Below, piece after piece: positions 22,888-34,575 of a stretch of DNA of 64,000 bases. Location: positions 41,793,832-41,857,831 of the forward strand of contig NC_063172.1 in assembly GCF_023159225.1 (NCBI RefSeq). The letters are read 5' to 3'. Every line of letters starts with the position of its first letter. Positions within the stretch are counted from its first letter, which is position 1. The stretch is from Perognathus longimembris pacificus. Its lineage: Eukaryota > Chordata > Mammalia > Rodentia > Heteromyidae. A program made the position numbers and the translations under genes. The notes below the pieces were generated by a model. It did not search any database. It worked only from the letters and a program-made list of their open reading frames with translations, and was not told the origin of the DNA.

Positions 22888-24005
22888 ATGGGCAGAAGGA
22901 ACACAAGAAAGATGGAAAACAATGAAGTCTTATCCCCCACTCAAAACAAGCAGGAAATAGAGTAGTCAATCAAAGACATAGAAGAGAACCCCAAAAATGC
23001 TCTACATAGTCTACTGATAAACATTATAAATGAAAAGTTTGAATCTCTTGAGTCAATTATTCTAGAGTGTGAGGAGGCAAAGCAAAAATTAATGGAGAAT
23101 TTCATGGCATCCACAAATAGAAAGATAAATATACTTCAAGAGTCAAATGAAAAGATAGCTACCCAGCTTAAAGATTTGAGAGACAGCACTCAAAACCAAA
23201 GTAATGAAGTTAATGAAGTAAAGAAGTCCATACAAGACCTAAGAAATGACATGGAAATCATCAGGAAAGACCAGTCAGAAGGAAAAGAGATTCTAAATCA
23301 AGTAGCTAGCCTACAGTCCCGACTAACTGAAGCAGTGGATCGAATCTCAAGAGCTGAAGATTCCTTAGATTCTATGGAGAAAGATAAAAAATCAATACAA
23401 ATTCAGTCCAATCAACAAAACAGATCGCTACAGGAGATTCAAGACACGATCAGGAAGCCCAATTAAAGGATAATAGGTATTGAGAAAAACTTGGAGAAAG
23501 AGGTTAATGGAATAGGCAATGTATTTCACAGAATATTAGCTGAGAACTTCCCAAATATCCAGAAAGGAAGGCCTATACAGATACAAGAAGCATTTAGAAC
23601 CCCAAACCGACCAGACCAGAATAGAACATTCCACCGACACACTGTGATCAAAACAGGATCAGTAGAGTACAAGGAAAGAATCCTTAAAGCTGTTAGGGAG
23701 AAGAAAACAATCACATATAAAGGAAAAGCAATCAGAATTACCCCAGACTTCTCAGCAGAGACCATGAAAGCAAGGAGAGCCTGGAATGAAGTATACCAAA
23801 CACTAAATAAAAATACCAACCAAGAATTCTGTACCCAGCAAAATGCTCATTCATAGCCGAAGGTCAAATAAAAGTCTTCCACAGTAAGGAAAAACTGAAA
23901 CAATACATCTCCACCAAACCAGCTTTACAGAAAATCCTCAAAAATGTACTATACAAGGAAAACAATCAAGATCCCAATACAGACAGAGAAATGAATCCTA
24001 AATAG
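22888..24005 (+). pseudogene. L1 ORF1 (RNA-binding protein), broken
   Basis: Would encode the L1 RNA-binding chaperone that packages L1 RNA, about 372 codons, close to the usual 330-380. The start MGRRNTRK resembles other L1 ORF1 starts. A charged, heptad-like coiled-coil region follows (about residues 50-190, rich in Lys/Glu/Gln), then the RNA-recognition-like core ('ENFPNIQKG', 'IQIQEAFRTP', 'HRHTVIK') and the C-terminal domain ('ITPDFSAETMKARRAW'). Breaks: TAG at 22963-22965, TAA at 23464-23466 in place of a Leu codon, and a frameshift near 23815 just before the conserved Pro-Ala-Lys segment. After the shift the frame runs on to TAG at 24003-24005. Confidence 0.9.
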
Positions 24006-24057
24006 TAAACATCTGATCAAGAAATGGGAAGACACAGCTTTAAACAAGATAGTGATA
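24006..24057 (+). other. L1 ORF1-ORF2 spacer
   Basis: About 52 bases between the ORF1 stop and the first ATG of ORF2, a typical short L1 inter-ORF gap. ORF2 translation in L1s depends on reinitiation after ORF1. Confidence 0.7.
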
Positions 24058-24578
24058 ATGAAAGGAACAAACGATCATCTCTCAATCCTAACTCTCAACA
24101 TTAATGGACTTAATTCTCCAATCAAACGACATAGGCTCATAAGTTGGATCAAAAATCAAGATCCATCTTTCTGCTGCCTCCAAGAGACACATCTATCCAG
24201 CAAAAGTAAACATCTTGTAAAAGTGAAAGGCTGGAATCAAATCTATCAAGCAAATGGCCCCCATAAGCAGGCTGGAGTTGCAATCCTAGTATCAGACAAA
24301 ATTGACTTCAAATTAAAAAAGGTAACAAGAGACAAAGAAGGTTACTACATACTGGTAAAGGGATCTCTCCTACGGGAAAATATCACCATTCTAAATATCT
24401 ACACACCAAATGCAGGAGCACCCAACTTCATCAAACAAACACTACTGACTCTAAAAACACTCATAGGCCAAAACACATTGATAGTTGGGTAATTTAACAC
24501 TCCACTATCACTTCTGGACAGATCAACACTCCAAAAACTGAACAAAGAAAGCAAAGAACTTAAAAATTACATAGAGCA

Positions 24579-24790
24579 GGGGCTGGGGATATAGCCTAGT
24601 GGCAAGAGTGCCTGCCTCGGATACACGAGGCCCTAGGTTTGAATCCCCAGCACCACATATACAGAAAACGGCAGGAAGAGGCACTGTGTCTCAAGTGGCG
24701 GAGTGCTAGCCTTGAGCGGGAAGAAGCCAGGGACAGTGCTCAGGCCCTGAGTCCAAGGCCCAGGACTGGCCAAAAAACAAACAACAAAAA
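24579..24790 (+). mobile_element. ID-dimer SINE inside L1 ORF2 (endonuclease region)
   Basis: A near-consensus dimer with an A-rich tail. Flanks AAAAATTACATAGA (24562-24575) and AAAAATTATATAGA (24791-24804) form a 14-base duplication with one change. Removing it restores the ORF2 reading 'KELKNYI...DQQDLTDIY'. It splits the endonuclease domain. Confidence 0.93.
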
Positions 24791-25586
24791 AAAAATTATA
24801 TAGACCAACAAGACTTAACGGACATCTACAGAATATTCCACCCAGCAACAACAGAATACACATTCTTCTCCCCAACACATGGAATGTTCTCCAAAATAGA
24901 TCACATCTTAGGGCACAAAGAAAATCTGTACAAATTCAGAAGTATCAAAACCATTCCCTGCATTCTCTCAGACCACAATGGAATAAAATTAGAGCTCAAC
25001 TCAAACAGCCACCACAGAAAATCCTACAATTCATGGAGACTAAACAACACACTGCTGAACCATCAGTGGGTCATTGAAGAAATTAAAACGGAAATTCAAA
25101 TGTTTATGGAATTCAACCAAGTTGAGGACACAAAGTAACAGCTCCTTTGGGACACAGCAAAGGCAGTACTCAGAGGAAAATTTATATCTCTGAGTACATA
25201 CATCAACAAACTGGATAATAATTTAAGGAAGGACCTTAATTTCCTTGAGAGAGAACAACAAGCCAACCCCAAGTCAATAGATGGAAGGAAATAATTAAAA
25301 TCAAATCAGAATTAAATCAGTTAGACACGAAAAAAACCATTGAAAGAATCAACAAAACAAAGAGTTGGTTCTTTGAAAAAATCAACAAGATAGACCCCTG
25401 GCAAACCTGACCAAAAAACGAAGGCAGCACACTCAAATAAACATGATAAGAGATGAAACAGGTAACATCACCACAGAAATTACCGAAATTCAGAAAATGA
25501 TAAGGGACTATTTTGCAAAACTTTATGCCAACAAATTCGAGAACTTGGAAGAAATGGATAATTTCCTAGAAAAAAATTCATATCCT

Positions 25587-25788
25587 GGGCTGGGGATATA
25601 GCCTAGTGGCAAGAGTGCCTGCCTCGGATACACGAGGCCCTAGGTTCAATTCCCCAGCACCACATATACAGAAAACGGCCAGAAGCTGCGCTGTGGCTCA
25701 AGTGGCAGAGTGCTAGCCTTGAGTGGGAAGAAGCCAGGGACAGTGCTCAGGCCCTGAGTCCAAGGCCCAGGACTGGCCAAAAAAAAAA
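25587..25788 (+). mobile_element. ID-dimer SINE inside L1 ORF2 (before the RT domain)
   Basis: Near-consensus dimer with a pure A tail. The 15-base duplication AAAAAATTCATATCC is exact at 25571-25585 and 25789-25803. Its low divergence compared with its host fits an insertion after the L1 had already fixed. Confidence 0.94.
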
Positions 25789-28312
25789 AAAAAATTCATA
25801 TCCCCAAACTTAACCATGAAGATATAAACCTTCTAAACAGACCCATATCCAGTATTGAAATAGAAATGGCAATAAATGATCTCCCATGCAAGAATAGCCC
25901 AGGTCCAGACGGATTCACTGCAGAATTATACAAGGCCTTCAAAACATAACTCACACCAATATTTCTCAAACTCTTCAATGAAATTGAAAGAGAATGTTCA
26001 CTACCAGACTGATTCTATGAAGCCAGTATAACCCTCATCCCAAAACCAGGCAGGGACTCATCACGGAAAGAGGACTACAGACCCATCTCCCTGATGAACA
26101 TAGATGCAAAAATTCTCAACAAAATTCTGGCCAATCGACTTCAACAGTTCATCAAAAAAATCATACACCACGATCAAACTGGATTCATCCCAGGGATGCA
26201 AAGTTGGTTTAATATACACAAGTCAATTAATGTAATCCACCACATCAACTGGAGCAAGGTAAAGAACCACATGGTTTCATTTCTGGATGCAGAAAAAGCA
26301 TTCGATAAAATCCAGCACCTATTGATGCTAAAAGCCCTGGAAAAACTGGGATTCCAAGGAACATTCCTGAATATAATCAAGGCAGTTTATGACAAACCAA
26401 CAGAAAGCATAACTCTAAATCGTGAAAAACTAAAGCCATTCCCTTTAAAATCAGGAACACGGCAGGGATGTCTACTCTTTCCCCTGCTCTTCAACATAGT
26501 GCTAGACTTCCTAGCCAGAGAAATTAGGCAAGAAGAAAATGTAAATGGGATCCAAATAGGAAAAGATGAAGTTAAACTTTCTCTCTTCGCAGATGACATC
26601 ATCCTATACCTCAACCTCCAAGCTACTAGAGCTGATCCAAAACTTTGGCAAAGTTGCAGGATAAAATAAACCTTCAAAAATCAACGGCCTTTCTCTATTG
26701 TAACAACCCGAAGACCGAGGCTGAAATCTGGACAGCAACTCTTTTTGCAATAGCCCCCAAAAACATAAAATACCTAGGAATAACCTTAACCAAAGAAGTG
26801 AAAGACCTCTTTGAGGAGCACTTTAAAAACTTGAAAAATGAAATTATGTCAGAACTAAGGAAATGGAAAAACCACCCAAGCTCCTGGATTGGGAGGATTA
26901 ATATAATCAAAATGGCAATATTGCCAAACGCTATCTACAAATTAATGCAATACCCATTAATATCCCAACACCATTTTTTAATAAACTAGAGGAAGCAATT
27001 CAGAAATTCATATGGAACAATAAAAGACCTAGAATAGCCAAAACACTCCTAAGCAGAAAGAACAGTGCTGGAGGAATTACAATACCCAACTTCAAGCTGT
27101 ATTATAAAGTTATAGTAATAAAAACAGCTTGGTATTGGCACCGGAACAGGCCTGAAGACCTATGGAACAGAATTGAAGACCCAGCAATGAACCCACAGAA
27201 CTATGCCTACTTAATCTTTGATAAAGGAGCTAAAACTATAGTTTAGAAGAAAGATAGCCTCTTTAACAAATGGTGCTGGCAAAACTGGCTCAACTCATGC
27301 AACAAACTAAAACTAGATCCTTATATATCACCCTGCACCAAAATCAATTCCAAATGGATTAAAGACCTCGAAATCAAAACAGACACCCTGAACACACTAA
27401 AGGAAGGAATAGAAGAAACACTTGGGCTCCTTGGCGCAGGACGGAACTTTCTTAAGAATGACCCAGAAAGGCTACAAATCAAAGAATGTTTGGACAAATG
27501 GGACTGCATCAAACTGCAGAGCTTCTGCATGGCAAAGGATATAGCTCGCAAGATAAACAGAAAGCCCACAGACTGGGCGAAGATCTTTATCGGCCATTCA
27601 GTGGACAAAGGCCTCATATCTAAAATATATGCAGAACTAAAAAAATTACCTTCTTCCAAAGAAGGTACCGCAAAGAACCCATAGCCCCCTCATCAAGTGG
27701 GCTTAAGACTTATAAAGAGACTTCTCTGATGAGGAAATGAGAATGGCCAAGAGACATATGAAAAAATGCTCTACATCACTGGCCATAAAAGAATTGCAAA
27801 TAAAAACAACATTGAGATTCCATCTCACACCTGTAAGAATGTCATATATCAAGAAAACGAACAATAACAATTGGTGGAGCCGACGTGGCCAAATGGGAAT
27901 CCTACTTCATTGTTGGTGGGAATGTAAACTGGTTCAGCCACTCTGGCAAGCAGTATGGAGATTCTTCAGAAGGCTAAATATAGAACTCCCCTAGGACCCA
28001 GCAGCCCCACTTTTGGGTATCTATCCAAAAGACCACAAACAAAATCACAGTAATGCCACCAGCACAACAATGTTCATCGCAGCACAATTTGTCATAGAGA
28101 GAATCTGGAACCAACCCAGATGCCCCTCAGTAGACAAATGGATCAGGAAAATGTGGTACATATACACAATGGAATTTTATGCCTCTATCAGAAAGAATGA
28201 CATTGTCCCATTTGTAAGGAAATGGAAGGACTTGGAAAAAATTATACTAAGTGAAGTGTGCCAGATTCAAAGAAACATGTACTCTATGGTCTCCCTTATT
28301 GGGAATAATTAG

Positions 28313-28824
28313 TACAGGTTTAGGCAAGTCATAGCAGAGCATCACAAGGCCCAATAGCTATACCCTTATGAACACATAAGATGATGCTAAGTGAAATGAA
28401 CTCCATGTTTTGGAAACAATTGTTATATCACAGTTGTAACTACTTTCAATGTCCCATGTGTATCTGTAGCTTCTATTATTGATGATGTTCTTGTATCACC
28501 TTCCTGTGGTTGTACCTACACTATCTCTGTAATCTTATCTGAGTATATTGGAAACCGTGCATACTGGTATTGCAACTAGGAAATTGAAAGGGAATACCAA
28601 AATTGAGAGACACAGGGTAAAAAAAGACAAGCAACGACAAAAGCAATACTTGCAAAACTGTTTGGTGCAAGTGAAGTGAACACCTCAGGGGGGGAAAGGG
28701 AAAGAGGGAGGAGGGAGAGGCTTATGAGGGACAAGGTAACAAACAACACAAGAAATGAATCCAATGCCTAAACTATGAAACTGTAACCTCTCTGTACATT
28801 AGTTTGATAATAAAAATTTGAAAA
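28313..28824 (+). other. L1 3' UTR, young type, with G-rich tract and poly-A signal
   Basis: About 510 bases. It contains 'GAACTCCATGTTTTGGAAAC', 'TATATTGGAAACCGTGCATA', a polypurine G-rich tract at about 28687-28730, the AATAAA at 28809-28814 and a short A tail. G-rich polypurine tracts are a known conserved feature of mammalian L1 3' UTRs and may fold into G-quadruplexes. Confidence 0.85.
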
Positions 28825-28840
28825 AAAAATAATATCCATG
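28825..28840. repeat. L1 target-site duplication, right
   Basis: AAAAATAATATCCATG, one base different from the left copy at 20862-20877. Confidence 0.9.
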
Positions 28841-28984
28841 ACCATCATCATCTATGACTTGAGAATAACTAATTCATCTTTATTGGGGGGAAGTAAAATA
28901 AGCCAATTAATATCACATATTTCATAACCATTCGTAGGTAAAATACTTGCATATACTCATTTTAGAGAAAATTTTATTTTGTGG

Positions 28985-29200
28985 TACTGCACTGGGACTT
29001 GAACTCAGGGCCTAGGCACTATCCCTAATCTTTGGTGTTCTGGGCTAGTGTTCTACCAGTTCAGCCGCAGCTCCACTTTTGGCTTTTTATTTAGTCTTGT
29101 TTCCTTTCTTGCTCAGGCTGACTTGTAATCACAATTCTTAAATGTCTGCAGACATCTGAGATGTCTGCCTTCTTATTAGCTAATATTATAGTCAGGAGAT
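28985..29200 (-). mobile_element. Old B1-ID fusion SINE, antisense
   Basis: 'GGGACTTGAACTCAGGGCCT', 'GTGTTCTACCAGTTCAGCCG', 'CCACTTTTGGCTTTTTATTT' and the B1 part 'TTCTTGCTCAGGCTGACTTG' ending near 'TATTAGCTAATATTATAGTC'. Strongly diverged. Confidence 0.65.
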
Positions 29201-30473
29201 AACAATACCTTGCCTTTTTAAGAAGTTTTAATTTTCTTCTGTTTGTTCGCTTTTTTTTTGTTGTTGCTGTTTTTTTGGTGACTTCCTAATTGTCTTCAAA
29301 GAAGTTTGTAATAAGCAACTGCAGAATATCTTCTCTCCTAAGCATAATTAAATAAACTCACTTAGGAAGTAGCTAATAAAGTGCTTGCTGTGGATAGAGA
29401 TTTGATAACAGAGCTCCTTCCTTCCAGATTTTGTGTGAATTGACTATTTTAAGTAAAGAAAAAAATAAAAGAACAATCATGTATATTTCAGGTGAAATTA
29501 GTACCTGTCAAGAGAAATTCAGAAAATATTTCTTGGGGATTCCTTAGTATCTTTGATTGCAAGTAAATAAAGAAAAGCCAAAATTTCTTGCATCATTTTC
29601 ATATAAGCTAACTTAGAAAAAAAACGGAATAACTGTCTCCAAGGGCCTGATTAAAGGTGAAAAGGCAACAATTCATAAACATCACTAGTTCCAGTTTTTG
29701 AGAATTCTCTAGCCAAACCAAAGGTAAGTTGTACTAAGTTTTAAGGGAAATAATTATTCACACATAACTCTTTCCTTATGATACTGAAATAATTAATTAA
29801 TTCACTAAGTATTGCATTAATTAATACAAAATTAACTTAAATCCTAAGAAATTAAGAAATTTAAATCCTAGAAACAATGTGGACCTCACCTGGCATATCA
29901 GCAGTCACACCCATTTATTTTACCTGCACAGATTTCCTGGGTGATAGACCAATATTATCAGTTTCAATGCTGTGTTCAACATGACAAATAAACTTGAAAA
30001 TCTCATAGTTCAATGTCATGCAAAGGAGAGAAAGAATATGAATTGTCTTGTGCTTCCAAGATCCTAAGATTCGTGCTGACATATGATTCAGAGACAGTAT
30101 CCTTACCTCAATGTGTTTTATAGTCCTAATGGTTTTCTTACTCAAACTATTCAATCACCTACTTACCTAAGACCTTGATACCTTTTATTAGAAAAGAACC
30201 ATATTGATTTTGACAAGCGGATGACAAACTACTATTCTTTTAGACTACAATCAAAGTTTGATCTGGTAATGTGAGTGTCAAAGCAAGGGATTCTGCTTTG
30301 CATGTTTGAGAGTCTATTAGTGTACTTTCTATTTACATAATAAAATACTAGTTCTATCCCTGTTGCTATAGTCATGGCATATGTCAAAAGATTGACTTCA
30401 GGAAGATAGGCTTCTCTGCTTGCCCCTTCTTTATCTGGCATCTAGCTTTCTGCCATTAAAATTTTTACTAAAA
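29201..30473. other. Unique AT-rich sequence, no gene seen
   Basis: No gene or repeat recognised. Short T-rich tract near 29250-29278. Confidence 0.5.
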
Positions 30474-30545
30474 AGCAGGTAACTGGTGGCTTATGCTTGT
30501 AATCCTAGAAGGCTGAGATCTAAGGATCCAGGTTCAAAAACAAAG
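30474..30545 (+). mobile_element. B1-like SINE 5' fragment
   Basis: 'ACTGGTGGCTTATGCTTGTA', 'ATCCTAGAAGGCTGAGATCT', 'AAGGATCCAGGTTCAAAAAC'. Only the B1-type left part is present. Confidence 0.6.
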
Positions 30546-31087
30546 TACAACATTTGTCATAAAGGAAATGAAAGAGAAACAATGAAATTAAGATTGGTGT
30601 ATAAAAGGCATATTTTTGTTTATAAATGAACCATAATAACGCAACCAAACGACATTACCAATGTAGCAATGCTAACTTGATAGTGTCCACATGGGTATGA
30701 GAAGGAGTTTTGAAGTTCCTCAGTGTACCCCAAGGATCAAATCTCTATGAATTGTAGCAAATTATCCCTTAATACCTTCATACTGTAGAATATTCGTAAT
30801 TAGCTATGAATATTTTTTCTACTAGCTATTTCTAATTTTATAGCTGTGCTTATATAATTATCTAAACTGTTCATGTTTCTGTACATCTGTGTGCTTACCA
30901 CTGGCAGTACCTACAAGCAAACTCTCAAGATTAGTTAGCTTACCTTAACTTTTATCCCTCCATTTGTAAAATAGTCACCTGAAGATATTTACATGTGTTT
31001 TTTTCTTCATTTATAAGATAAAAGATCAGTGACCTAATTATAAATGTATAGTGCAATTTAAATGATTGGTACATCCAAAGTATTTAT
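30546..31087. other. Unique AT-rich sequence, no gene seen
   Basis: Nothing recognised. Confidence 0.4.
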
Positions 31088-31097
31088 AATGATGACT

Positions 31098-32041
31098 ACT
31101 TGGTGGGAATGCAAACTTGGTCAACCCCTCTGGAAAGCAGCGTGGAGGTTCCTAAGAAGGCTAAACATAGAGCACAGCACCACTACGACCCAGCAGCCCC
31201 ACTTGTGGGCATCTACCCAAAATACTACAAGCAAGACAACACTAAAGCCACCAACACAACTATGTTCATTACAGCACAACTCGTCATTGCTAAAACATGG
31301 AACCAACTGAGATGTCCCTCAGTAAATGAGGGAAAATGTGGTGAGGAAAATGTGGTACATATACACAGTGGAATTCTATGCCTCGAACGACACTGTCCCA
31401 TTTGTAAGGAAATGGAAGGACTTGGAAAAACGTCATACTAAGTGAAGTGAACCAGACCCAAAGAAACATAAACCCTATAGTGTCCCTCATAGGGAACAGC
31501 TAGTATATGAATAGGTTAGTCATGGTAGAAGATCAAAATACCCCAATAGCTGCACTCATATGATCATATAAGAAGATGCAAAGTGAAATGTACTCTATGT
31601 TATGAAAACAAGAATTATACCACTGTTGTCATTATTTTCAACATGCCATGTGAACTTGTACTACTTTTTTCTCTTTTCCCTTGTCTGTTTGGTTGACTGA
31701 TTCGTTTGTTTAGTTTTGTTTCTCTTATACTCCCTTCCTGTGGCTGTACCTTTGCTACGACTATATCACATCTGAGTTCCCTCGATATTGTTCATACAGG
31801 TACTGGGGAAGGGAGAGGGAATACAAAAATTGAGAGACAAAGAACAAAAAGACAAGCCTTTCAAAAAGCAACACTTACAAAACCATTTGGTTTAAACCAA
31901 CTGCACAACTCTTGAGAGCAGAGGGGTGGAAATGAGGGAGGAGGTAACAAGTAGAACAAGACATGTTCTCACTGCCTTTCATATGAATCTGCAACCCTTC
32001 TGTATCACACTTTGACAATAAAGAAAAAATGAATTAAAAAC
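31098..32041 (+). mobile_element. 5'-truncated L1 (older subfamily) with target duplication
   Basis: About 944 bases: the ORF2 C-terminal end from 'TTGGTGGGAATGCAAACTTG' (equivalent to about 27910 of the full-length copy), with the ORF2 stop near 31501, then a 3' UTR of the older type ('TTCCCTCGATATTGTTCATA') ending 'TTTGACAATAAAGAAAAAAT'. The 10-base direct repeat AATGATGACT at 31088-31097 and 32042-32051 marks the insertion. ORF2 here is disrupted around 31330 by a short duplication of 'GGAAAATGTGGT'. Confidence 0.9.
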
Positions 32042-32051
32042 AATGATGACT

Positions 32052-33724
32052 GCTATGTAAACATAAGATACTATTTTTGAATTTCAATTGCACAATTCAC
32101 AAAGTGAGTTAACTGTATTAGAATGGAAGCAGAACAAAAAGAAAATATAATGGCAGAACTTTCAACAGTAGTACCCTAAAAAAGTGAACAGAGTAGCATT
32201 TTCACATATAAAATCACAGTACTTAACTATACTCCTCCCTTTAGCCAATAGTCTCAAAGGATGAGAAGCATTGTACATTTATCTTCCCTTTACACATGGC
32301 TTCAGGCTGAGATTAACCCCCAGCATTATACTCTACAATTTGAGGGATAGTTTTGGGCCTTTCTACATTAATCACATCCCTAGGCCTTTTTTACTTTAGT
32401 TATTTTTCAGCGAGGTTCTTGTGTTTTTGATCAAGATGAAGTTTCTCCAACCTAAGCCTTCTGAGTATCTGGGATCACACAGTATGCTCCACCATACCTA
32501 GATTAGCGGTTGAGGAGTAGTCTCATTAACCATTTTTTTCCTGGGTGGTCTCAAGCTCTGATCTCTCAGACTCTGCTGGGATTATAAATGGTGACAATAT
32601 TCTGGACTCCTCTAGAGTTTTTACTTTCAATGTCTGAGTTGTAAAAATCAATATAAAAGAATTTTGATAGTATGGATAAATAATATGGACAAAGAGTGAA
32701 ATTCAGGTAGGTAGATGATCCAAATTAGGGAATAGACTCTCCACTAGGCACAGAATTACAAGTCACATAAATTTGTTTTCTATTTTAGATTATCAGTGCC
32801 CAGACATGAAAAATTATGGGTTCAGGCTGCTTGGCCTGATTCACTCAAGCATAAACTGAATCATGTGCCTTCCCAAGAGTTCTCTCTGAAGAAGATTAAA
32901 TTTATCCATCTAAAATTCATGTACATTTTTCACATTACATATAAAGTTCATATATTTCCTACAATTCTATTACATTTTCTGCAGAAATTCCCTGAAGACA
33001 TATATTTTACTTTATATTTTTATGCTGGATTGGTTTTCAATCAAGTATAACTTCATTGTTCAGTTTGCAATCAAGGAGCAAGCCAGAAACACAGTACAAA
33101 GTAAAGCCTTTCTGAGTTTTAACTTTTCAGGGAAGAACAACTCAGACACCTAAGTCACGTAGTTGTAAGGCCTCCAAAAATATGTTCAAGTATATAATAT
33201 TAAAGTATACGAATTGTCTTAGGTGTCAACATAACAACTGACTGCTAACATGAATCATTTCAATGAACCAAATAAGGTCCTGGCACACAAATGTAGTAGC
33301 TATTCATTGGCAGCTGCTTAATAAAGTACTGAACATTTATGTACAATTCGTAACTGGATCCATTTTTCAATTTCTTAATTCCAGTTGGTGAGATAATTAA
33401 TAAGCAAATTCTTCTAGTCAACAAATGCCTCTGCAAAAAAAACCTCATTAAATACTTGTTTGAATTCTTCAGGAGTATCAAAGGCCTCTTGTACGAATCA
33501 GTTGATTAAAAGTTAATAGAAAGGAAAAATACTCAAATTCAAACAAGTATTGTTTGCATAGTACATTTCTGAGAAAAAATATAAAGAATGGTAACTTTCC
33601 ACTTCATTATTTGATAAAATAATTTTGTTTATCCTTCCAGTAATAATTAAAAATTAATAAAAATTTCTTTTAGAATGTTAAGAGATGAGACTCATTAGGA
33701 ATTATAAGAATAGAGTATTTGGTA
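32052..33724. other. Mostly unique sequence with one old SINE-like segment
   Basis: About 32390-32600 resembles two decayed B1 complements ('CCTAAGCCTTCTGAGTATCT', 'TCCTGGGTGGTCTCAAGCTC', 'CTGCTGGGATTATAAATG'). The rest is AT-rich without a gene. Confidence 0.4.
32390..32600 (-). mobile_element. Decayed B1-type SINE segments, antisense
   Basis: Two successive phrases typical of the complement of a B1/7SL left part ('TTCTGAGTATCTGGGATCAC' and 'TCTGCTGGGATTATAAATG') suggest two old copies or one dimer. Divergence prevents firm boundaries. Confidence 0.4.
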
Positions 33725-33975
33725 GATTTTTAAATAAATTCTTATTGTTCTCATAAAGGTTATGTACAGAGGAATTGCAGTTATATAAGTCAGATAATAA
33801 GTCCATTTCTTTTTGAACATTTCTTCCCTCTTTCCCTTTATCCTTAGCTCTTCCCTCATTTCTTCCCTCATTTCTCCCAGCTTTTCTCACCCCCTCTCCA
33901 CATAGTTCATTTTCAACATAGCATCTAGTCTCACTGCTTCATGTATTCACTTTTTCTCACACAATTTCTGTGCCA
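33725..33975 (-). mobile_element. L1 3' UTR remnant, antisense
   Basis: 'AGGTTATGTACAGAGGAATT', 'GCAGTTATATAAGTCAGATA', then a pyrimidine-rich tract (33815-33905) complementary to the L1 G-rich tract. This is the 3' UTR of an older L1 type, without its tail. Confidence 0.6.
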
Positions 33976-34044
33976 ACCCTTACCTTTTTTTTTTCTTATA
34001 AAAATATTTTTATATTCTAGGTGATGTACATTGAGCTCCCCAAT

Positions 34045-34134
34045 GATTCAGCAATCCCACTTCTGAGTATTTACCCAAATGTTCACAAACAAGGCCATAC
34101 TAAAGCTACCAGCACAACGATTTTCATTGCAGAG
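34045..34134 (+). mobile_element. L1 ORF2 fragment
   Basis: About 90 bases ('AATCCCACTTCTGAGTATTT', 'ACAAGGCCATACTAAAGCTA', 'CCAGCACAACGATTTTCATT') align with the ORF2 C-terminal region at about 27995-28080 of the full-length copy. It stops where the antisense L1 at 34135 begins, which probably inserted into it. Confidence 0.7.
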
Positions 34135-34575
34135 TTTTTAAAATTCATTTCTTTATTGTCAAACTTATGTACAGAGGGCTTACAGTATTATATGTAAGGC
34201 AGTGCGTACATTTCTTATCTAACTTTGCACCTCCTCCCATATTTTTCCCCTGCTTTCTCCCCTTCCCATTTCTGCCCCCTCCATGAGTTGTACAGTTGCT
34301 TTACACCATACAGTTTTGTAAGTATTGCTGTTGTATTGCTTTGTCTTTTTATCCTTTGTCTCTCGATTTTGGTATTCCCTTTTTCTTCCCTAGTTCCAAT
34401 ACACATATGTACAATGTCCAGGGTACCAAAATCTCTTACAGTTTCATCAGGGATAAAAGCACGGGAAAGAAAGACAAAAGAAAAAGGGCATAATTTCACA
34501 TGGTATGTTGAAAATAACAACAATGTTAAACTGCTTGTTTCCATAATTTGGAGTTCATTTCACTTAGCATCTTCT
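34135..34575 (-). mobile_element. L1 3' UTR (older subfamily), antisense
   Basis: Starts with the tail complement 'TTCTTTATTGTCAAACTTAT' and runs through the pyrimidine-rich tract and 'GTCCAGGGTACCAAAATCTC' to 'GGAGTTCATTTCACTTAGCA'. It is truncated within the 3' UTR. The open frames of 109 and 127 codons here are by-products of the 3' UTR, not genes. Confidence 0.8.

Larger units (their letters stand above)
24058..28312 (+). pseudogene. L1 ORF2 (endonuclease-reverse transcriptase), broken
   Basis: Remnant of the L1 enzyme that nicks target DNA and copies L1 RNA into it. Domain order is clear. The N-terminal endonuclease has 'LNINGLNS', 'CLQETHL', 'NIYTPNAG' and 'SDHNG' (24968-24976). The reverse transcriptase follows with 'DAEKAFDKI' (from 26286), 'SGTRQGC' and the catalytic FADD (26586-26597). 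The C-terminal Cys-rich part has 'LHCWWECKL', and the protein ends at TAG 28310-28312. Breaks seen include TAA at 24490-24492, replacing the catalytic Asp of the endonuclease 'VGDFN' motif, TAA at 25136-25138, stops near 25946 and 26011, frameshifts in 25.2-25.4 kb and after 26.6 kb, and a TAG near 27243. Two SINEs also interrupt it. Confidence 0.93.
20878..28824 (+). mobile_element. Full-length LINE-1, inactivated, with two nested SINEs
   Basis: A complete element of about 7.95 kb (about 7.5 kb without the SINEs). It has a 2-kb GC-rich 5' UTR starting 'GGACTTCCAGGAAGACGGTG', ORF1 (22888-24005), ORF2 (24058-28312), a 3' UTR with a G-rich polypurine tract, AATAAA and an A tail. A 16-base target duplication brackets it. 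The intact 5' end shows it was copied from a complete transcript. Several nonsense codons and frameshifts in both ORFs, plus two SINE insertions in ORF2, mean it can no longer make its proteins. Its 3' UTR type matches the L1s at 41810 and 56722 and differs from the older ones. Confidence 0.95.

Noticed and set aside
20878..28824. A retrotransposition-competent L1
   Set aside because: The element is full length, but both ORFs carry nonsense codons and frameshifts and ORF2 is split by two SINEs.
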